Assembly: GCA_946622835.1 (NCBI GenBank)
Contig: CAMOQI010000004.1
Coordinates: 1-19,449, forward strand
Length of the DNA stretch: 19,449 bases
Source: an uncultured Candidatus Melainabacteria bacterium
GTDB taxonomy: Bacteria; Cyanobacteriota; Vampirovibrionia; Gastranaerophilales; Gastranaerophilaceae
Direction: 5' to 3'
The notes below the pieces were generated by a model. It saw nothing but the letters and a program-made list of their open reading frames with translations. It ran no database searches and was not told the DNA's origin. Made by a program: the position numbers and the translations under genes. Shown piece by piece: positions 1 to 8,432 of this stretch (its first letter is position 1; the number at the start of each line of letters is the position of its first letter).

Positions 1-1
1 G

Positions 2-127
2 GTTTCACCTACTGATGAAAATGAAGCCAAAATTGATGTATTAAATACAAAAATAGAAATTGAAAAAAACACAATTACGCAAAACGCCCTAACAAGAGGG
101 ATACAAATTCTTACAGAGGAATTTTAA
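2..127 (+). CDS. C-terminal fragment of an unidentified protein (5' end outside window)
   Basis: An open frame enters from the left edge and ends at TAA 125-127, giving about 41 residues and ending in ILTEEF. The visible part is charged and probably helical (KIEIEKN...QNALTRGIQ), with no motif I recognise. It ends 2 nt before the exporter ATG, so it is almost certainly the preceding gene of the same operon. A TolC-like outer membrane protein or a secreted substrate would be plausible neighbours, but the fragment does not show either. It must continue upstream because no start codon with a ribosome binding site lies inside the fragment. Confidence 0.6.
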   Translation, partial: VSPTDENEAKIDVLNTKIEIEKNTITQNALTRGIQILTEEF

Positions 128-129
128 AT

Positions 130-2265
130 ATGGAAGAAAAACAAGAACAACAAAACGTACAGGTAAACACAGGGTTAGTATCACTTGACATTGTCGGAAA
201 AATGAACAATACCGATATAGATATGCGCTCTGTTGTGCGCGAATACGGTATATCAACCACAGAAGTTTCGCCTGAGGAAATTATCCGAATCGCAAAGAAT
301 AAAGGATTTAAAGTCAAAAAGAAAAAACTTAAGTTGAAAGATTTTTCATCAAAATATCCTTTGCCGGCTATTATACAATTAAAAGATGAATCATATATTA
401 TTCTTTTAGCACTAAAACCCGATGAAAACAGAGTTTTAACTCTAACACCGCTTGCAAAGCATCCGCAATCCCAATCATACGACGAATTACAAGATAATAT
501 AAAAGATGAAATAATAATTCTGCGCCACAAAAATTCCGATAATGATGTAAAATTCGGGTTTAAATGGTTTTTTAACGAAATCTTCAGATATAAAAAAATT
601 ATCGGACAAGTTTTACTGGGTTCATTTGTCGTTCAATTGTTCGGACTTGTAACCCCGTTATTTACTCAGGTAATTTTAGACAAGGTTCTTGTAAATCGAA
701 CTATAGCAACACTTGATGTACTTGCTGTTGCTTTCATCGTTGTTGCGATTTTCGAATTATTGTTAAACCTTTCAAGAAACTATATTTTTATTCATACAAC
801 AAACAAAATTGATGCAAAATTAGGAGCAAAATTATTCCGACACCTATTCAAATTATATTATGTATATTTTGAAAACAGACAAGTCGGAAACATTGTTGCA
901 AGAGTTCGAGAACTGGACAGAATTCGGGAATTTATAACTGATAAATCGGTATCGGTGTTGATAGATGCGTTTTTCTCTGTCGTATTTTTGGCAATAATGT
1001 TTATATATAGCGTAAAATTAACATTCATATCCTTAGGATTTTTAGCGATAATTGCGGTAATATATGTTCTTATCACCCCCGAATTAAGAGCTCGTTTAGA
1101 AGAAAAATTCCAAATGGGAGCAAACTCTAATTCTTATCTTGTAGAAGCGGTAACAGGGGTTCAAACCGTAAAATCTCTGGCAATTGAAGGTTCAATGTTC
1201 CGCAAATGGGAAGATAAACTCGGCAAATATTTAAAATCAAGTTTTAACCTTGCAATTATGGGAAATTTTACAGGTTCAATCTGCGGATTTTTACAGAAAG
1301 GTATGACAATCGCGATTTTGTATGTTGGTGTAATGCTTGTTATTGAAAATAAACTGACAATAGGTCAATTGATTGCGTTTCAAATGTTTTCCGGTCAATT
1401 CTCCGCTCCTATGCTAAGACTTGTCGGGTTGTGGAATGAATTTCAACAAACACTTCTGGCAGTTGACCGTATCGGAGATATATTAAACAGTCCGTTAGAA
1501 AAACAATCACAAAATGCCATTACGCTATCACACGTTAAAGGTGATATTAAAATAGATAATATGTCTTTCAGATATAACGTAGATGCGCCATTGGTACTAA
1601 AAGATGTAAATCTTGAAATAAAGGCCGGTGAAAAAATCGGATTTGTAGGGCGTTCAGGCAGCGGAAAATCGACGATTACAAAACTTATTCAACGTTTGTA
1701 TTATACAACTGAAGGCACAATTTTTATTGATGGTATTGATACCAGAAACATCGATCCCATATGGCTTCGCACAAATATAGGTATTGTTATGCAAGAAAAT
1801 TACTTGTTTTCCGGAACAATTAAAGATAATATTGCACAACCAAGACCCAATGTTCCAATGGAGGGTATTATTCAAGCAGCACAAATTGCAGGGGCTCATG
1901 AATTTATTTCCAAATTCCCAAAAGGCTATGATACTGAAGTCGGCGAACGCGGTTCATCGCTATCAGGGGGACAAAAACAAAGAATTGCCATCGCTCGCGC
2001 TCTGATATCAAATCCGAAAATTTTGATATTCGACGAAGCAACATCTGCTCTGGATTATGAATCAGAAAAAATTATTCGCGATAATATGTCAATGATATCC
2101 CAAGGCAGAACAACAATTATTATTGCACACAGGCTATCTACAATAAGGGATTGCGATAGAATTGTTTGTTTTGATGATGGGCGCATTGTTGAAGTCGGAT
2201 CGCACGATGAATTATTATCACATGACGGATATTATAAAAAACTTTATGATGCTCAAATCGCGTAA
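130..2265 (+). CDS. Type I secretion ABC exporter (HlyB-like) with degenerate C39-like N-terminal domain
   Basis: Inner-membrane exporter subunit that would drive ATP-dependent secretion with a HlyD partner and an outer-membrane channel. At 711 aa it matches HlyB (about 707). Residues 1-135 resemble a C39 peptidase domain. The position of the catalytic Cys (Tyr in HlyB) is Thr in QVNTGLVSLDI, and the His-containing motif reads ESYIILL, so it is probably a non-cleaving C39-like docking domain. Residues about 150-440 form the six-helix membrane domain. The ATPase has Walker A GRSGSGKST (Lys513), signature LSGGQ (611-615), Walker B ILIFDE (Asp635, Glu636) and the H-loop His667. The start is supported by AGAGGA 9 nt upstream. 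The next gene encodes the membrane fusion partner. The substrate is unknown; it probably lacks a double-glycine leader, because the peptidase looks inactive. Confidence 0.93.
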   Translation: MEEKQEQQNVQVNTGLVSLDIVGKMNNTDIDMRSVVREYGISTTEVSPEEIIRIAKNKGFKVKKKKLKLKDFSSKYPLPAIIQLKDESYIILLALKPDENRVLTLTPLAKHPQSQSYDELQDNIKDEIIILRHKNSDNDVKFGFKWFFNEIFRYKKIIGQVLLGSFVVQLFGLVTPLFTQVILDKVLVNRTIATLDVLAVAFIVVAIFELLLNLSRNYIFIHTTNKIDAKLGAKLFRHLFKLYYVYFENRQVGNIVARVRELDRIREFITDKSVSVLIDAFFSVVFLAIMFIYSVKLTFISLGFLAIIAVIYVLITPELRARLEEKFQMGANSNSYLVEAVTGVQTVKSLAIEGSMFRKWEDKLGKYLKSSFNLAIMGNFTGSICGFLQKGMTIAILYVGVMLVIENKLTIGQLIAFQMFSGQFSAPMLRLVGLWNEFQQTLLAVDRIGDILNSPLEKQSQNAITLSHVKGDIKIDNMSFRYNVDAPLVLKDVNLEIKAGEKIGFVGRSGSGKSTITKLIQRLYYTTEGTIFIDGIDTRNIDPIWLRTNIGIVMQENYLFSGTIKDNIAQPRPNVPMEGIIQAAQIAGAHEFISKFPKGYDTEVGERGSSLSGGQKQRIAIARALISNPKILIFDEATSALDYESEKIIRDNMSMISQGRTTIIIAHRLSTIRDCDRIVCFDDGRIVEVGSHDELLSHDGYYKKLYDAQIA

Positions 2266-2276
2266 AAGGAGAAATT

Positions 2277-3308
2277 ATGAAAATATTAAATAAATTATTT
2301 CCAAAAGCTGATGACAGTCACGAGTTTAAGCCGATATTGGCAGAAATCGAGGATGCCCCCCTTAACCCGATGGGCAATACAATGTTTTGGGTAATCATAA
2401 TTTTTATGCTTATCGCGGGTTTGTGGATGTACTTCGGTAAAGTTGATATTGTTGTAACCGCACGCGGATTAATTATACCTTCAGGAGAAGAAAAAGTCGT
2501 TCAATCGCTTGACAAAGGAGTTGTAACAACTTTGGCAGCAAAAGAAGGAGATTATGTAACCAAAGACCAAATAGTTGCAATAGTTTCTCCGGCAGAACAC
2601 GAACCAGGATTGGAATTAAATAATTTAAGAGAAGAAGAAGCCCGTGTTTCTCAGCAATTGGCATCTGACAGAGCAAAACTTTCTATTGCAAATTCCGAAA
2701 AAGCTCGCCTTGAATCTGTTCGTGACATTATTCCAAGTTCTCGTTATGATCAAAGTGCAAAAGAGGTAACCGAGCTTTCACACAATATCGCGGCATTAAA
2801 TGCTTCCTTAGCAGAAATCAGAAATAAAAGAATTCAAATAGAAAAACAAAAACAATTCCTAAAATCTCCGATTGAAGGTTTTGTAAATACTGTTTTTGTC
2901 CACACTATAGGCGGGGTCGTTCAGCCGGCTGAAAAAATTATGACAATTGTTCCAAAAGATGCTTCCAAGATAATTAAAGCGCAAGTATTAAACCAAGATG
3001 TCGGATTCATTGAATCCGGAATGCCTGTTTCAATAAAGATTGACACTTATAATTTTCAAAAATACGGCATCTTAGATGGTGTTGTTACTATAGTTTCTCC
3101 CAATAGTATTGAAGATGAAAAACTCGGACCTGTCTATGAAGTTTATATTGAACCCAAAAATACAACCCTGCTTGTAGAAGGAAAAGAACAATCAATCAAA
3201 TACGGGATGTCTACTACAAATGAAATTAAAATCGGCAAAAGAAGAATTATTGAATTTTTCATTTATCCGCTGATAAAATATATGGACGAAAGTATCAAGG
3301 TAAGATAA
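2277..3308 (+). CDS. HlyD-family membrane fusion protein of type I secretion
   Basis: Periplasmic adaptor linking the exporter ATPase to an outer-membrane channel. A short cytoplasmic N-terminus is followed by one membrane helix (about residues 33-52, MFWVIIIFMLIAGLWMYFG). The barrel-sandwich half-motif comes next (KVDIVVTARGLIIPSGEEKV), then a helical hairpin at about 118-198 rich in Glu, Lys and Arg, and the second half-motif (LKSPIEGFVNTVFVHTIGGVV). The C-terminus YMDESIKVR is like the DES(L/I) ending of HlyD-type adaptors. At 343 aa it is shorter than E. coli HlyD (478), mainly because the coiled-coil hairpin is short, so the periplasmic span may be small or the channel partner unusual. 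AAGGAG lies 5 nt before the ATG, and the gap to the exporter gene is 11 nt. Confidence 0.92.
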   Translation: MKILNKLFPKADDSHEFKPILAEIEDAPLNPMGNTMFWVIIIFMLIAGLWMYFGKVDIVVTARGLIIPSGEEKVVQSLDKGVVTTLAAKEGDYVTKDQIVAIVSPAEHEPGLELNNLREEEARVSQQLASDRAKLSIANSEKARLESVRDIIPSSRYDQSAKEVTELSHNIAALNASLAEIRNKRIQIEKQKQFLKSPIEGFVNTVFVHTIGGVVQPAEKIMTIVPKDASKIIKAQVLNQDVGFIESGMPVSIKIDTYNFQKYGILDGVVTIVSPNSIEDEKLGPVYEVYIEPKNTTLLVEGKEQSIKYGMSTTNEIKIGKRRIIEFFIYPLIKYMDESIKVR

Positions 3309-3310
3309 AT

Positions 3311-4528
3311 ATGAAAATACTATTTCTTCACAGAAACTTTCCCGCACAGTTTAGGCATTTAGCCTCAGCACTGGCTAATAATAAAGAGGATGAGGTTGTT
3401 TTTGTCACTAACAATACAAAAACGCAAACTTTTGGTGCAATAAAAAAATACTCATACAAATTAAAAAGAGAAGTTCCAAATAACTGCCACAGGTATTTGA
3501 GATTTTATGAAGAATCTATTATTCATGGGCAATCTGCGGCAGAAGTGTTGATTAGTCTTAAACAACAAGGATTTGTTCCTGATATAATTTTTGGGCATTC
3601 CTGGGGAAGCTCCCTGTTTGTAAAGGAAGTTTTTCCGACTGTTCCTTATATTGCGTATATTGAATGGTACTACAATCCTGTAAATTCGGATATGGATTTT
3701 GGAGGTAAGGTTTTAGATATTGAAGAAAAAGCAAAATTAAAAATAAAAAATTCACATATATTACAAGATTTAGTCAGCTGTGATTGGGGAATTTCACCAA
3801 CGATGTGGCAAAAAGACCAAATACCTGAAACTTTTAGAAATAAAATTAAAGTATTTCACGAAGGTATAGATACAATTTTTTTTAAACCTGATGAAAATGT
3901 CGAGTTTAAAGTTCCTAATACTAATTTAGTTTTAACAAAAAATGATGAAGTTCTTACATATGCAACAAGGGGAATGGAAGAATATCGCGGGTTCCCCGAA
4001 TTCATGAAAGCGGCATCCGAGTTGTTAAAACAACGACCGAATTTACACGTACTAATTGCCGGAGAAGATAGAGTATGTTATGGCAGACATTTAGAAAATG
4101 ATTCTTTTAAACAAAAAATGCTTAGAGAATTGGATTTTGATGAATCAAGAATTCACTTTGTCGGAGGGTTGCCATACAATGAATACTTAAAATTATTACA
4201 AGTATCATCCGTTCATGTATACTTAACATATCCTTTTGTTCTTTCATGGTCATTTTTGGAGGCAATGTCTGCAGGATGTTTGATTGTAGCATCTGATACC
4301 GCTCCTGTTACAGAATTTATGCAAGATAAATCAAACGGATTATTGGTCGATTTTTACGACATTACAGGCATCGTTAAACAAGTTAATGAATTAATTGACA
4401 ACAAAGATAAATATAATTTTCTTGGAAAAAACGCACGAGAAACTATTATCAAAAATTGTGACCTGAAAACACTTTTGCCAAAACAAATTGAATTTTTGAA
4501 ATCAATCGCGAATAAAACTATTAATTAA
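3311..4528 (+). CDS. Glycosyltransferase, GT4-like (GT-B fold)
   Basis: Probable cytoplasmic sugar transferase of 405 aa. The N-terminus KILFLHRNFPAQFRHLA is the acceptor-domain start of a GT4 subgroup I associate with cyanobacteria and proteobacteria. The C-terminal donor domain includes VLIAGEDR, a FVGGLPYNEYLKLL segment and FLEAMSAGCLIVASD. Glu317 in FLEAM matches the second Glu of the EX7E motif; the first Glu position is Phe/Val in YPFVLSWSFLEAM, so only half the motif is present. The gene begins 2 nt after the hlyD-like stop, with AAGGT about 10 nt upstream, implying translational coupling to the secretion genes. It might modify the secreted substrate or belong to a surface glycan pathway; the donor and acceptor cannot be read from sequence. 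It ends tail to tail with the glycan operon, overlapping its last gene by 4 nt. Confidence 0.85.
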   Translation: MKILFLHRNFPAQFRHLASALANNKEDEVVFVTNNTKTQTFGAIKKYSYKLKREVPNNCHRYLRFYEESIIHGQSAAEVLISLKQQGFVPDIIFGHSWGSSLFVKEVFPTVPYIAYIEWYYNPVNSDMDFGGKVLDIEEKAKLKIKNSHILQDLVSCDWGISPTMWQKDQIPETFRNKIKVFHEGIDTIFFKPDENVEFKVPNTNLVLTKNDEVLTYATRGMEEYRGFPEFMKAASELLKQRPNLHVLIAGEDRVCYGRHLENDSFKQKMLRELDFDESRIHFVGGLPYNEYLKLLQVSSVHVYLTYPFVLSWSFLEAMSAGCLIVASDTAPVTEFMQDKSNGLLVDFYDITGIVKQVNELIDNKDKYNFLGKNARETIIKNCDLKTLLPKQIEFLKSIANKTIN

Positions 4529-5502
4529 AAATGTTTAATTTGCGAAAATATCATTTTATTAAATATAAAAAATTCTTTTGTTTTTAATTTAAGATTTTTA
4601 TTTTTGTATTTTTTAATTTCAAAAAGATACGGAATGCCTACGGTTTTATATTTTTTACCGCGTTTAATAAAATATTCAACATCCGGAAGTACTGTATTTA
4701 AATCGAGAGTTTTTATGAATTCTCGCTCATATTTTCTGGTTTGATCTGCAAGTTCTTTTAAATATTCGTCTTTTGCAGCGGTGTTCTTGCCGTGCCAACG
4801 GTATGAAAATTGTGCTTCATCTATGAACTTTAGTTTTGAATATTTTGAAATCTGTAACATCAACCAGTAATCTTCAAGAGGAGCAAGTGGTGTATATAAT
4901 CCGATTTGTTCAAATATAGATTTCCTTATCAGATATCCGTTTGGGACGTGATTTGTTTTTCGCAAATATTTATACTGTCCGAATTTATTAGAGGTAAATT
5001 TAAATTTTCTTTTTTTCTGTAAATAGTGTCCAAAAGTATCCGCGAAGGCATCTTTTATGTCATATACTTTTTCCTTGTCAAAACTCCAATAACAAATCTT
5101 ACCGTTTTCATCTATGAATTCATTATCAAAAACAACAAGTGCATAATCTTTATTTGAGGTCAAAAATTCCACCTCTTTAGATATTAATCTTGGTTTTGCA
5201 ATATCATCCGAAGCTATAATAAAAATAAATTCTCCACGTGCGCTTTGAATCAGTTTATTCAAAGTTGCACAAGTTCCTTGATTTGTTTGAGTTTCATAAT
5301 GAAAACGAACAAATCTTTCATCACATTGAGCCTTAAACTCTTGAATTTTATCTAAAGTGGAATCCGACGAGCCATCATCAACAATTATCAACTCAATATT
5401 TTGATAAGACTGATTGATTATTGATTGAATTGTCATCTGAATATAACTCTCATGGTTATAAGCAGGAATAAGCACCGATACCAGAGGATAATCAGAATCC
5501 AT
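4525..5502 (-). CDS. Family 2 glycosyltransferase (GT-A fold)
   Basis: Nucleotide-sugar dependent glycosyltransferase of 325 aa, last gene of the glycan operon. The N-terminal GT-A domain begins SVLIPAYNHESY, with the nucleotide-binding VDDGSSD (41-47) and the metal-binding SDD (98-100) in the DXD position. A C-terminal PLEDYWLML segment (Glu210-Asp211) matches the ED catalytic-base motif of many GT2 enzymes, followed by FSYRWHGKNT. No membrane segment is obvious, so it is likely cytoplasmic or peripheral. Its ATG overlaps the end of the aminotransferase gene by 11 nt, and GGAGG lies 7 nt upstream inside that gene. It probably adds one sugar of the repeat unit, perhaps the amino sugar made by its neighbour. 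The specificity is inferred only from position. Confidence 0.9.
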   Translation of the reverse strand: MDSDYPLVSVLIPAYNHESYIQMTIQSIINQSYQNIELIIVDDGSSDSTLDKIQEFKAQCDERFVRFHYETQTNQGTCATLNKLIQSARGEFIFIIASDDIAKPRLISKEVEFLTSNKDYALVVFDNEFIDENGKICYWSFDKEKVYDIKDAFADTFGHYLQKKRKFKFTSNKFGQYKYLRKTNHVPNGYLIRKSIFEQIGLYTPLAPLEDYWLMLQISKYSKLKFIDEAQFSYRWHGKNTAAKDEYLKELADQTRKYEREFIKTLDLNTVLPDVEYFIKRGKKYKTVGIPYLFEIKKYKNKNLKLKTKEFFIFNKMIFSQIKHF

Positions 5503-6577
5503 TTACAACCTCCACAACTTTTTTGACTTCATCATCTGTCAAAACAGGTGATATCGGAATGCTTAATATTGTTCTGTGAATTTCTTCAGATATCGGATAT
5601 GAGTGATTTGCCATTTCTTTATACGCACCTTGTTTGTGTGGAGGGGTTGGGTAGTGAATATTTGTCTGAATCCCGTTATCCTCCAGATATCTTTGAAATT
5701 CATCACGATTTTCTGTTCTCAATGTAAATACATGCCAAACATGCGCCGCTTCACCATATGTTTTAGGCAAAATAATCTTCGGATTTGTTATGTTTTCTCG
5801 GTAATATTTTGCAATTTCTCGTCGACGCGCATTATCTTTATCCAGATGCGGAAGTTTTACATCCAAAATTGCCGCTTGAATTTCATCCAATCTTGAGTTT
5901 ACACCCTTATAAATATGATGATATTTTCTGTCAGAACCGTAATTAGCAAGCGCTCTTACTTTCGCTGCCAACTCATCATCATTTGTTGTTACGCAACCGC
6001 CGTCGCCCATACAACCCAAATTTTTCCCCGGATAAAAAGAAAATCCCGAAGCATCTCCCAAATTTCCGACTCTTTTACCATTATACAAAGCCCCGTGAGC
6101 CTGTGCAGAATCTTCAATAATTTTCAGATTATCTTTTTTAGCCAAATACCAAATTTTATCCATCTGAACAGCTTGACCGTATAGATGAACTACCATAATA
6201 GCCTTAGTTTTATCGGTAATTTTCTCTTCTATTAAGTCAGGGTTTATATTATAAGTATTTATATCAGGCTCCACAAAAACCGGTGTACAGCCGTTTTCGG
6301 AAATCGCTAAAATTGATGCTATATAAGTATTTGCAGGGACTATAATTTCATCACCCGTACCAAATCCGTATGCTTTTATAATAAGATTTAAAGCATCCAA
6401 GCCGTTGGCTACCCCTATACAATGCTTAACCCCGCAAAATTGTGCAAAATTTTGCTCAAAAGTTTTATCTTCCTGTCCCAAAAGATACCAGCCGCTATCA
6501 AGAACTTTTTTAATCCTCGTATCAATTTCGTTTCTAAATCTTTCATTTATCTTATGCAAATCCAAAAATTTTATCAT
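5492..6577 (-). CDS. fdtB: DegT/DnrJ/EryC1/StrS sugar aminotransferase, FdtB/QdtB-like
   Basis: PLP enzyme expected to aminate a dTDP-3-keto-6-deoxyhexose at C3, giving dTDP-3-amino-3,6-dideoxyhexose. The N-terminus IKFLDLHKINERF, SGWYLLGQE and ANGLDAL are typical of the FdtB/QdtB branch. EDSAQAHG (Asp156) binds the pyridine nitrogen, and Lys185 in FYPGKNLG is the expected Schiff-base lysine. The open frame extends to an ATG at 6595, but AAAGG lies about 8 nt before the ATG at 6577 and no ribosome binding site precedes 6595. The 361-aa start is therefore preferred. The ketoisomerase that would supply its substrate is the first gene of the same operon. The galacto or gluco product is not decided by this sequence. 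Assignment to the sugar 3-aminotransferase group is fairly sure; exact substrate less so. Confidence 0.85.
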   Translation of the reverse strand: MIKFLDLHKINERFRNEIDTRIKKVLDSGWYLLGQEDKTFEQNFAQFCGVKHCIGVANGLDALNLIIKAYGFGTGDEIIVPANTYIASILAISENGCTPVFVEPDINTYNINPDLIEEKITDKTKAIMVVHLYGQAVQMDKIWYLAKKDNLKIIEDSAQAHGALYNGKRVGNLGDASGFSFYPGKNLGCMGDGGCVTTNDDELAAKVRALANYGSDRKYHHIYKGVNSRLDEIQAAILDVKLPHLDKDNARRREIAKYYRENITNPKIILPKTYGEAAHVWHVFTLRTENRDEFQRYLEDNGIQTNIHYPTPPHKQGAYKEMANHSYPISEEIHRTILSIPISPVLTDDEVKKVVEVVNGF

Positions 6578-6634
6578 AATTTCTACCTTTCTCATGTTAC
6601 ACAGAACCCGCGAAACCCGCTCAGCATAATAGTT

Positions 6635-7738
6635 CTATCCTCCGCCTGAGATTGCTGCATTATCAAGCTTTTCCAGCAAATTCTTTTTTAAAAATTTCAC
6701 TGACGGTTCTTCAACAAGATGATACGTTATAATCCCCAATAATACACTACAAAAAATACTTAAAAATATTATTCCAACAGGATGTGATGTTACCATAGCG
6801 GCTTGTTTCCATAAGTAATTTCTGAAAAATACAAATGATATTTCTTGCGTTATATATATCGCAAAAGCATATCTGCCAATTTTTGAAAATATTTTATTAT
6901 TCAATATTTTTGAAAGCATTCCGCTATTTAACAAAAATAAAACAAACAAAATGCAAAAAGTAATAATTATAAATATGTAATTTTCTTGGAATTTTTTGAA
7001 TATACAGCCCCAAATAAGGTATACCGAAATACCAATTTCCAAAATAGAAGCAATCATATAATTTATTTTTATTTTATCAAAACCGGAAAGAAATATATTA
7101 ATAAGCATCCCAAGTCCGATATGACTCATTGCAAGAGTCCCTCCCTTAGAAAATATTCCATGTATAACTTCTATATCTTTTAATGGAGAGTTTATATATA
7201 AAACAAGTCCAAAATATGTTATTAAACAGGTGATGAAATTAAATTTAAATTTATCCTTAATTGAAATATATAATGCATAATAAAACAAAGAACACCAAAA
7301 TAACGCACAAACAAACCACGTCACATTCAGATTAGTCAATTTTGTCGTTAATCCGCCACCCCCGCGCGTAATGAGAAATAAATTTAAAATATTTTGCCCT
7401 ATATCAAAATGGGTCAAGCCAAAGACTCCTAAAATCCCCATTATAATAACCGCAAATAACAACACCGGCCAAAATCTTATTAATTTTCTTGTTGCAAATA
7501 CCAAAAATGACTCTTTGTGTCTTAAAAATGATGAATATAAAAAATATCCCGAAACAATAAATAAAGCTCCGTTCCCTATTGCTCCCGAATAAGACACATT
7601 CTTTGCCAAATTATGAAGCAAAGAAATATCATAATCCTGTGCAAAAGACATTCTTATAAAATGGTAATATACAATTAGTATAACCAATGCTATTCTTAAT
7701 ATATCAATATTATAAAAATATTCTTTTTTCTCTGTCAT
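6635..7738 (-). CDS. Membrane acyltransferase family 3 (OafA-like O-acyltransferase)
   Basis: Polytopic inner-membrane protein of 367 aa with about ten hydrophobic helices. The first helix carries YNIDILRIALVILIVYYHF, the family's Arg...His motif; the rest reads as long Ile/Leu/Phe-rich spans. The C-terminal region has FAIYITQEISFVFF and LVEEPSVKFLKK, usual for this family. Members transfer acetyl or other acyl groups from the cytoplasm to sugars of surface polysaccharides. Here it could acetylate the repeat unit. It might also act on the 3-amino sugar, since no FdtC/QdtC-type soluble acetyltransferase is present, although N-acylation would be atypical for this family. AGGGA precedes the ATG at the right distance, and the gap to the AraD gene is 10 nt. 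The last residues (NAAISGGG) come from a locally GC-rich stretch described separately. Confidence 0.9.
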   Translation of the reverse strand: MTEKKEYFYNIDILRIALVILIVYYHFIRMSFAQDYDISLLHNLAKNVSYSGAIGNGALFIVSGYFLYSSFLRHKESFLVFATRKLIRFWPVLLFAVIIMGILGVFGLTHFDIGQNILNLFLITRGGGGLTTKLTNLNVTWFVCALFWCSLFYYALYISIKDKFKFNFITCLITYFGLVLYINSPLKDIEVIHGIFSKGGTLAMSHIGLGMLINIFLSGFDKIKINYMIASILEIGISVYLIWGCIFKKFQENYIFIIITFCILFVLFLLNSGMLSKILNNKIFSKIGRYAFAIYITQEISFVFFRNYLWKQAAMVTSHPVGIIFLSIFCSVLLGIITYHLVEEPSVKFLKKNLLEKLDNAAISGGG

Positions 7739-7748
7739 AAATTATTCC

Positions 7749-8432
7749 CTAACTTTGACCATAATACGCACTTTCTCCGTGTTTACGATTATAGTGCTTA
7801 TCTAATGTATACTGTGCAATTGGGTTGATAGACGGATTCAAAAGTTTAGTTTTAAAATTCATCTTTGCCAATTCTTCTATAACAACCGCATTATGTACAG
7901 AATTATGAGCATCAGCCCCCCACGCAAATACCCCATGGCTTTTCACCAGCACCCCGGGAATAGCATAGTAATCCCTATCTTCAAATGTTTCAACAATTAC
8001 CTTGCCTGTATTTACTTCATAAGCACTTTCGGTTTCTTCTTTGGTTAATGAGCGAGTACAAGGAATCGTTCCATAAAAATAATCGGCATGCGTTGTACCA
8101 AATGGTTCAATTCCAACACCCGCTTGGGCAAAAGAAGTTGCGAAATTCGAATGCGTATGAGTAATTCCCTTGATTTGATCAAACGCTTTATATAATTCAA
8201 GATGTGTCGGGGTATCGGAAGATGGCTTATAACGCCCTTCAACAACTTTTCCTTCCATATCCAAAACAACCATATCCTCAGATGTCATTTTGTCATAATC
8301 AACTCCTGAAGGCTTTATTACCACATAATCGCCCTCACGTGCAGAAACATTTCCCCAAGTAAATATTACCAAATCGTACTTTACAAGCTCCAAATTAGCT
8401 TCCAGAACTTTCTTTTTTAAATCTTCAAGCAT
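7749..8432 (-). CDS. araD: L-ribulose-5-phosphate 4-epimerase, AraD type (class II aldolase family)
   Basis: Zinc-dependent enzyme of 227 aa, close in length and sequence to E. coli AraD (231 aa), which interconverts L-ribulose-5-phosphate and D-xylulose-5-phosphate by retroaldol chemistry. It shares MLEDLK..VLEANL, TWGNVSA, IKPSGVDY, SSDTPTH, TTHADYFYGTIPCTR, and the C-terminal DKHYNRKHGESAYYGQ. Metal-ligand candidates are Asp73, His92, His94 and His166; Asp117 and the C-terminal tyrosines match the catalytic positions. It begins inside the end of the SDR gene (16 nt overlap) with AAAGGA about 6 nt upstream. No arabinose catabolic genes (araA, araB, araC) are present. Its place between an SDR and a cytidylyltransferase suggests it feeds a pentulose phosphate into a CDP-linked precursor rather than into central metabolism. 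The enzyme family is certain; the precise substrate is inferred. Confidence 0.88.
   Translation of the reverse strand: MLEDLKKKVLEANLELVKYDLVIFTWGNVSAREGDYVVIKPSGVDYDKMTSEDMVVLDMEGKVVEGRYKPSSDTPTHLELYKAFDQIKGITHTHSNFATSFAQAGVGIEPFGTTHADYFYGTIPCTRSLTKEETESAYEVNTGKVIVETFEDRDYYAIPGVLVKSHGVFAWGADAHNSVHNAVVIEELAKMNFKTKLLNPSINPIAQYTLDKHYNRKHGESAYYGQS

Noticed and set aside
111..530. 139-codon open frame on the minus strand opposite the exporter gene
   Set aside because: It lies fully inside the antisense of a clear HlyB-like gene, has no recognisable motif, and its composition is that of a reverse-strand shadow in AT-rich DNA.
4500..4560. Bidirectional terminator between the convergent operons
   Set aside because: The stop codons overlap and I could find no stable inverted repeat with a T-run; the sequence is simply AT-rich.
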